The notes under the pieces are model-generated. The model saw only the letters and a program-made list of their open reading frames with translations. It searched no databases and was not told the origin of the DNA. Both the position numbers and the translations under genes were made by a program. From Phoronis ovalis (Eukaryota > Phoronida > Phoronidae), in assembly GCA_028565635.1 (NCBI GenBank), contig JAOXYB010041882.1, forward strand, positions 1-12,895: a stretch of DNA of 12,895 nucleotides, read 5' to 3'. Each line of letters starts with the position of its first letter. The first letter of the stretch is position 1. Below are positions 7,860-12,895 of this stretch, piece by piece.

Positions 7860-9322
7860 GTAAGAACCAGGAGGAGCAGAATATTTTTGATATTTACTTT
7901 AGAATTTTGCACTTCTTTTTAAATGCCATTTTTTAAATTATTTCTTCCATGTTTGAAAAGATCAACTGAACTAATTCATTTTTGATAGATTGTCTGTTGG
8001 ATAATATATTTTTTTTTGTTGAATTCTGCAGAGAAAACTTAGAATTCTCCAACATTAATTTCTGTCACAGAAACAATAAATTCTACAAAATTTTGCAGTT
8101 AAATTATATACTAGTTTGGCATTTTTTGAGGGTTTGAATTAAAGCTGAGTGAAGTTTAGATCAAAATCTTCATTTTAATAAACCCTTGATCAAATGCACC
8201 ATAGCACCTCAATTGAAAGCATCCATTCAAGCATGTGTGTTTCTCAAAGTGCTTGTGGCACTATTTTAGAATTGCTTCATCAGTAAACATATGCAGTGAG
8301 AAATATAGTTGATTTTGTAATTAAATAAGTAATATCACAGGAATCTGCAGTAAAAGTAGTAAACATGTTTTCCGTAGAATTATGGAATATCGCAGGAACC
8401 GTATAGACTAGTTGTTGAGTATATTCACCTAATAGGTTAATTGTCTACTGTCCTTCAATTTTAGGTAAAGTACTTTCTCTTTAATAACTTACAGATTTCT
8501 ATCAGCAGAATCAATGGCCACAATTATAAAATAATCAAATTAATGGTGAAAATAGTAGTAACCAAATGTGCAATAAGGAATACAAGAAATGTATTTAACT
8601 TTTAAATATCCATAAATATAGAGTTTCTGTATTATGATCTCCAGGCTCACCATATGACACAAGAATGCTGCTGCTCAACTAGGATACTATTTTCACTGCA
8701 TACATATTAAATGTGTACTATTGCTGATACAGATACCCACCACAATAAATTTACTCACAGCCTTTTCTTAATGTATTTTTCATCATATTTGCCAGCCATA
8801 ATTCTGTAATGGTGCTTCCAAGGGGTTTCTGGTTGTTTAAGCCTCGAAGTACAACTTATTCAATTCTTGGCAGGAAAAAGCCATCAGAAATAAATTCTAT
8901 GTCCCATTTTCTGTCACAGCTGCCATCTTTACTTCAATCCAGCCAGTAGATGCTACTTGCACCAGTGAAAGTAATATATAATAATATAGAGTTCAATTTA
9001 AAATTAATTTTTGAGCCTCAGTTTTGGCAAGTTATCTCAAAGGGTCTAATTTATGAAAGAAAACAGTAGGGAATTTTACATTATAAACAGTTTGTTCACC
9101 TTGAATACTGCAGAATTATTGTGACCTCTGCATGGGGAAAAAATTGCTAGTTTTTACTCATATAGCGACATAATAGTTTATCAAATTTAGCATATATTGA
9201 ACTTTAATTCCAACAATTTTAATCAAGTGTTGTGATGAATTTAGCCAAACATAACAAGATTAATTTATAAAAAATTTGAAAGTTAAATGCAGAGACATTA
9301 TCTTGTAATCTGGTATTTTTAG
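7860..9322. other. Enlarged intron B4-A5 with two apparent insertions
   Basis: A 1463-bp intron where the other B-A introns are about 500 bp. Blocks homologous to those introns remain at about 7860-8003, 8600-8735 and 9156-9322. Two unrelated stretches separate them, about 8004-8600 and 8735-9155. Neither shows a transposase-like reading frame, clear terminal inverted repeats or target duplications. A short - strand frame (MAGKYDEKYIKKRL, then a stop) lies near 8760-8805. The intron ends CTGGTATTTTTAG. Confidence 0.7.
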
Positions 9323-9487
9323 TTTATTGTTCAATGGGAAAAGAAGAGAAAACTACAAATCAGTGTGATCTCTGTGAAAGAGGGTCGTACAAGAACACCA
9401 CAACACCTAGAGACAAATGCACACAATGTCCAATAACTATGACTACCATCGGACTTGGTTCAACTAATATTGCAAATTGTAGCATAA
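9323..9487 (+). CDS. Exon A5: ephrin-receptor-like module
   Basis: A 165-nt exon from acceptor GGTATTTTTAG to donor ATAA|GTATGA, phase 1-1. Peptide FYCSMGKEEKTTNQCDLCER, GSYKNTTTPRDKCTQCPITM, TTIGLGSTNIANCSI. Six cysteines; sequons N-T-T and N-C-S. It shares IANCSI with A1 and CPxTMTT with A1 (CPLTMTT and CPITMTT), against CPTSMTT in A2-A4. The end copies thus keep states that the middle copies have lost or replaced. Confidence 0.91.
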
Positions 9488-9779
9488 GTATGAGCCTTGA
9501 TGATACACGTTTGTAACATTGGGATTTGTATGTTTAATTTAATTCATACATTTGCTAGTTAGTAGACATGTTTATTTTTTTAATCAATGAAATTCAAACA
9601 GAGAAGGATTACTTGCAATCTTACTAATATCAGTACAATTAATATACCTAAAGTAATTAATATTATATCAGTCATAAAAATTTATTTATACCTGCATGAT
9701 GAATTTTCCAATTCAATAGTCAAAATAAAAACCTTTGTAATGAGCTGTGATTAAATCCTAATATCAGATTAAATTCCAG
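9488..9779. other. Intron A5-B5
   Basis: A 292-bp intron. Its start (GTATGAGCCTTGATGATA) and end (ATATCAGATTAAATTCCAG) match the other A-B introns, while the middle has diverged. No gene seen. Confidence 0.75.
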
Positions 9780-9950
9780 AAATATGTACTGTGGGACAAA
9801 TGTTGAGGGATAATTATTCTGAGTGTCAGGACTGTGACTATGGTTTCTACCAAATGGTTGATACTCCCAGTAGTACTGATAAATGTCAACCCTGCGATGA
9901 AAATAAAACAACAAGACGTAAAGCAGCTAACAGCTCAGAGGAATGTGAAT
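9780..9950 (+). CDS. Exon B5: ephrin-receptor-like module, last of the array
   Basis: A 171-nt exon from acceptor TTAAATTCCAG to donor GAAT|GTAAGA, phase 1-1. Peptide KICTVGQMLRDNYSECQDCD, YGFYQMVDTPSSTDKCQPCD, ENKTTRRKAANSSEECE. Six cysteines and three sequons. It resembles B1 at TVGQML. It splices by codon T|CT (Ser) to the non-modular exon at 10476, so it marks the right border of the array. Confidence 0.91.
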
Positions 9951-10475
9951 GTAAGAATCAGGAGGAGCAGAATATGTTTGATATCTGAATACTAGCTGGT
10001 TCAACTATAGATACTCGTTCTAACAAACCTGAACAAAGTCTAATCATATAATCTAATAAAAGTACTTAGAAATTTGTTGAAACATTTATTACAATATTCT
10101 GTCAGAAAACAAAACATACAAATTGAAAGAAGGTTAATTTAATAATTTCCAGCATTTCATTAGAGTTAACATTAGATACCCGATTTGCACTCGTTATAAC
10201 TCACTGCTGTTCGTGAACTCTTTAGAACTTAAATAAACTGAACTCCTTAGGTTAATAAGTGAATTGAATTTATGTTTTTCAAAAGAGCAATAGAAGACGT
10301 ACAAATTATATTTTAAATAAATTGAACTAATACTTGAGCTGTTAATTAAATTATCTTTTTCTTTGTTTTGCAATGTTACTATTGTATGATACATAATTGC
10401 TTGATTTTTTTTGGTGTTTTTATGACGCATTTATTACTAGTCACATATTATTTTGAGATGTTCATTAAATTATAG
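9951..10475. other. Intron after the array
   Basis: A 525-bp AT-rich intron. About the first 40 bases still resemble the intron after B4; beyond that the array homology ends, which gives the right border of the duplication. It ends TTAAATTATAG. A - strand open frame at 10194-10430 is low complexity and not supported. Confidence 0.75.
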
Positions 10476-10740
10476 CTTTTACTCCAAGGAAGCAAAGATT
10501 GAAGTTCACTCTGATTTATCATGCTGCTGTTCCTTGTGTATTTGGTGGATCTGTTTTTAAACAGTTATTACAAGAAATTCAGGAAGCTACAAAACGATTA
10601 AGAAGCATATGGAAGGGTTTGTGTCCAATGGAAGAATGTACAAATATCAAAGTTAAAATGTCTTGTGGTGCAGCTAGTGGAAAACGTAAAAAAAGAGCAG
10701 ATCCAGCATATATTGCTGAGTTTGACATAATAGATGTAAA
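10476..10740 (+). CDS. Exon: non-modular domain with furin-type site (part 1)
   Basis: A 265-nt exon from acceptor TTAAATTATAG to donor GTAAA|GTAAGC, phase 1 in and phase 2 out. It begins FTPRKQRLKFTLIYHAAVPC, has a helix-like stretch VFKQLLQEIQEATKRLRSIW, then GLCPMEECTNIKVKMSCGA, then SGKRKKRADPAYIAEFDIID. The RKKR at 10685-10696 fits the furin rule R-x-K/R-R. The order strand, helix, strand, dibasic loop, strand resembles a SEA-type or Notch heterodimerisation fold, but that is my inference. The exon is open from the acceptor; the ATTG/TTG near 10499 is internal. I do not recognise a named family. Four cysteines are present, without the modular spacing. Confidence 0.82.
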
Positions 10741-11161
10741 GTAAGCGTGGTGTTATTACTAGTCTAGTGTCATACAGTAATGGACTGTTAGTTATGGTTA
10801 TCTTTTTTATGTTTTCCTTTTCAATACTTGAAAATGGTAAACAAAAGAGTTAAGCATGTTATATATGGCTCTGTGATTATCGACTTTTATAAGCTTTAGG
10901 AAAAACAACAACTTCTGTTCCATATTTATTATCTAAAAATGAAATATAATCTCCATATTGAAGTCTGAAATGATTAGAAAAGCAAAGTTGCCTGTATTTT
11001 TTAATAATATCAAAGTTACATGTACATCTAGCCTATATTTCGTTTACTTAATAGTGTAGAGTAATAGACTGTTCTGAATTGTAGCTTAAATTATTAATAA
11101 TAGGATATTATATAGATTAACTATTACTTTTTATTTTTAACAATATTTTTTCTTGTTATAG
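10741..11161. other. Intron inside the non-modular domain
   Basis: A 421-bp AT-rich intron, donor GTAAGC, acceptor TTTTCTTGTTATAG with a good pyrimidine tract. Nothing else recognised. Confidence 0.75.
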
Positions 11162-11252
11162 AAGTACTGTGTCTAATGGAATTCAGAGTTTAATGCCTGC
11201 ACAACTATTTGAAAACAGCATTCAATCTGGGATATATGACTTTGGAACTTTG
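11162..11252 (+). CDS. Exon: non-modular domain (part 2)
   Basis: A 91-nt exon from acceptor CTTGTTATAG to donor ACTTTG|GTAATT, phase 2 in and phase 0 out. The split codon AA|A gives Lys, then STVSNGIQSLMPAQLFENSI and QSGIYDFGTL. It has no cysteines. MPAQLFENSIQSG could be the second helix of the domain begun at 10476. The exon is too short to be found by frame length; it is supported by both splice sites and by the phase chain with the exons on each side (265 + 91 + 88 = 444 nt, a whole number of codons). Confidence 0.75.
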
Positions 11253-11583
11253 GTAATTATATGAATTAAACAAATTAATTTTGCATCCAAATACCCTGTA
11301 ATGACTTACTAAATAGTACGTAATTATAAAATCTTGTTGGGAGCTTTTAATGTTATCACAGAATTTTTAAAGTGTTTTTTAATATTGAACTACAATGGGT
11401 TTGAATTAATCTGAAATAGTGTTTGAAGGATTGATAATCAGAAGTTTTGCTGTTTGACAACTGTTAAAAGTCTATAAAATGTTTGAAATCAATGAGATTT
11501 GAAGAACTAGATCTTTCTAATAATTGTCAATGTTTGAAATTGCAAGCAGTTAAAATTCTTGTTTATTTTTAAAACATGTATAG
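11253..11583. other. Intron inside the non-modular domain
   Basis: A 331-bp intron, donor GTAATT, acceptor AAACATGTATAG with a weak pyrimidine tract. Nothing else recognised. Confidence 0.7.
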
Positions 11584-11671
11584 ATTGAAGGAGCTAATGC
11601 AAACGATGGCTCTGAAATAATCAGTACGACTTATTGTGAGGTTCCGGGTGTTCCAGTAGGAGAAATGTGTG
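11584..11671 (+). CDS. Exon: non-modular domain (part 3)
   Basis: An 88-nt exon from acceptor ACATGTATAG to donor TGTG|GTATGT, phase 0 in and phase 1 out. Peptide IEGANANDGSEIISTTYCEV, then PGVPVGEMC. The final CEVPGVPVGEMC joins by split codon G|TT (Val) to CLAGTFY of the next module, so cysteine-rich sequence resumes here. The donor is strong. The acceptor is only fair, but the phase fits exactly. Confidence 0.75.
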
Positions 11672-12537
11672 GTATGTATGTTTTTGTGCGGCACAACTGA
11701 ACTGGGTATAGGGGAGACTAACAGCCACTGAGACATCTAGTGCTTCAAGAAAACATTGCTGTTTCTGAGGAACTTTCTGATAAAGGTGACAAATGTCACG
11801 TTTGTGCTTAGCAGTATTATTTAATTTTGTCAGAATAATTGTAAAATTTATTAAAAGCCTCCTTACAATAATATTTTGTCAACAGTGGAACTTGTTTTCA
11901 ACAAGTACCTGGTGCTTTAAAATATTATTGCCAACTTACAATGTGCATATCAGATAAATCAGATAAAGTTTTGGGAAATTATAATACATTTTCTAGTTTG
12001 TTTCAATTCATATGAAGAAATGTGAGATTTAATTAGTAAAGCCTAACATTAAGTGTATTGAAAAATATTGTTTTTTTTTAAAAAAACATTTCATTAATTA
12101 ACTGGTAAAATTTACATTTTGTAAATTTGAACAGGGTTTGTAGGAAGAATTTTTTGTCAAATGATTTATAAATACAATTTTATGAATAACATAAACTGTA
12201 TTACCTTGTATGAATGGTGATGTAACTCACATATTCCCCTAGTGGTGATATTAAGAAATTGTAAATGACTTTAAGTGAGAGAGCTAACTTTACTAAAATG
12301 CTTGTAATGCCATCAGACACCTCCATAAGTGGTGACTTAATTCTGTGGTGCCTAGAAACTTCATAATTTAGATCACTAGAGGTCAGCGCTGATAAAGTGT
12401 TGTAATGATGACAAAGCTTTGATATTAATTAAGATCTATCTCAAGTTTAATCACAGATTTTAGTTTGTGTAATTGTCTAGCATTGCATAGAAATGTTCTC
12501 CAAACTGAAAATTGTCAAATGAAAGCATTTTTTATAG
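11672..12537. other. Intron before the last module
   Basis: An 866-bp intron ending CATTTTTTATAG. It holds small stems (ACTTGTT/AACAAGT near 11890) and a T-run/A-run palindrome near 12069-12086. At 12230-12400 there are phrases such as CCCCTAGTGGTGATATTAAG and ATAAGTGGTGACTTAATT that look like worn mobile-element sequence. No exon supported. Confidence 0.65.
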
Positions 12538-12699
12538 TTGAATGCCTAGCTGGTACTTTCTACAATAATCAGACAGTGACCTGTGATGATTGCCCTGTGG
12601 GCCAGTATCAAAACAGTACAGGGAAAGAATCATGTATAAGCTGTGGTCCTGATATGACAACTGAATCTGAAGGGACTGATCATGTGGACTTGTGCGTAG
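12538..12699 (+). CDS. Exon: ephrin-receptor-like cysteine-rich module after the domain
   Basis: A 162-nt exon from acceptor TTTTTTATAG to donor CGTAG|GTAAGC, phase 1-1. Peptide ECLAGTFYNNQTVTCDDCPV, GQYQNSTGKESCISCGPDMT, TESEGTDHVDLCV. Six cysteines, with the core CDDCPVGQYQ close to the family consensus and the second half CISCGPDMTTESEGT. Sequons N-Q-T and N-S-T. The open frame extends left to 12465 and right to 12770, but both extensions lie beyond clear splice sites and lack module features, so I limit the exon to 12538-12699. Confidence 0.88.
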
Positions 12700-12895
12700 G
12701 TAAGCATCCTAAAGATTATCACGACACTTTGTTAAAAATCCATCCTTTTAGAGTTATACATTATCAGTAGGTTTAATATTAAGTGCTGTTAGGAAAAATA
12801 CTTAGACCACAACATCGTAATAACAAGACATTTGTCATGTCTAATGCCCATCCAATGTGTAGGATATTTTTTTAACATTATTGTTTTTTTACATT
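12700..12895. other. Start of an intron running off the window
   Basis: It begins with the strong donor GTAAGC and becomes AT-rich with T-runs. No further exon before the window ends. Confidence 0.7.

Larger units (their letters stand above)
3662..9950 (+). repeat. Tandem array of five two-exon A/B cassettes
   Basis: Five copies of a cassette made of exon A (165 nt), a short intron (292-354 bp), exon B (171 nt) and a longer intron. A exons start at 3662, 4802, 5971, 7173 and 9323, so copy spacing is 1140, 1169, 1202 and 2150 bp. Introns as well as exons are alike between copies 2, 3 and 4. For example GATTGTCTGTTGGGTATT, GTGATCTCCAGACTCAATAT and TTTAGCCAAGCATAAACAA recur after B2 and B3, with variants after B1. 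Copy 1 has the most diverged A exon, and the copy-5 spacing is stretched by extra sequence after B4. This is a recent within-gene tandem duplication. Confidence 0.92.
1066..12699 (+). other. Partial gene: repetitive cysteine-rich extracellular protein (ephrin-receptor-like modules)
   Basis: Sixteen exons splice into one open frame of 872 codons, with junction codons that all resolve to amino acids. The order is two single modules, five A/B pairs, a three-exon domain with an RKKR site, then another module. Each cysteine-rich exon has the spacing C-x(n)-C-x2-C-x-x-G-x-Y-x(n)-C-x2-C-x(n)-C typical of the GCC2/GCC3 (ephrin receptor-like) family, known from SVEP1, SCUBE and hyalin-like proteins. 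The product is expected to be secreted or on the cell surface. Neither the N-terminus nor the C-terminus is in the window, so signal peptide, transmembrane segment and other domains (Sushi, HYR, EGF, VWA) cannot be judged. A specific gene symbol is not justified. Confidence 0.8.

Noticed and set aside
10194-10430. 78-codon - strand frame in the intron after the array
   Set aside because: Ser/Asn/Lys-rich, no domain, no splice context; likely chance.
12230-12400. CTAGTGGTGA / CACTAGAGGTCAGCGC phrases resembling a CTCF-like site or MITE ends
   Set aside because: Short and degenerate; no paired termini and no way to support a factor site in an unknown invertebrate.
12465-12537. Left extension of the last module to an ATG at 12465-region
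   Set aside because: The acceptor TTTTTTATAG at 12537 gives the phase needed, and the extension has no module features.
1-12895. CRISPR array, bacterial operon, tRNA or rRNA genes
   Set aside because: The only regular repeats are exon cassettes and a degenerate short motif; no cloverleaf or rRNA-like sequence seen.

Overview
This window is an internal piece of a multi-exon animal gene on the + strand. The assignment rests on spliced exons with clean GT/AG borders, long AT-rich introns and cysteine-rich extracellular modules, with no bacterial-type continuous genes. The organism is probably a marine or early-branching invertebrate (sponge, cnidarian or similar). That is inferred from the module type, from scarce CpG and from a cnidarian/sponge-looking repeat at the left edge. 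The species cannot be fixed from sequence alone.

Layout: 1-300 is a degenerate interspersed repeat. 301-1065 is non-coding. Sixteen or so + strand exons can be read between 1066 and 12699. Two single modules come first (1066-1230 and 2213-2377). They are followed by five copies of a two-exon cassette, called A (165 nt) and B (171 nt) here: A1/B1 at 3662 and 4140, A2/B2 at 4802 and 5292, A3/B3 at 5971 and 6490, A4/B4 at 7173 and 7689, A5/B5 at 9323 and 9780. Three exons (10476-10740, 11162-11252, 11584-11671) then encode a different domain with a furin-type RKKR site. A last cysteine-rich module lies at 12538-12699. The gene runs off both ends of the window: no start codon, signal peptide or terminal stop is visible.

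The exons join into one open frame of 2616 nt (872 codons). Every cysteine-rich exon begins and ends in phase 1, and the three-exon domain is phase 1-1 as a block. Each cysteine-rich exon encodes six cysteines in the pattern of the ephrin-receptor-like (GCC2/GCC3) module seen in SVEP1-, SCUBE- and hyalin-type secreted or surface proteins. The product is therefore a repetitive, heavily N-glycosylated extracellular protein, probably adhesive or matrix-associated.

Points of most interest: (1) a recent tandem expansion of the A/B cassette, with mosaic copies; (2) a possible SEA-like, furin-cleaved domain placed between cysteine-rich modules; (3) a perfect 50-bp inverted repeat in the third intron seen; (4) a candidate spliced exon on the - strand inside the same intron; (5) conserved 5' intron ends that would give short truncated isoforms if retained.
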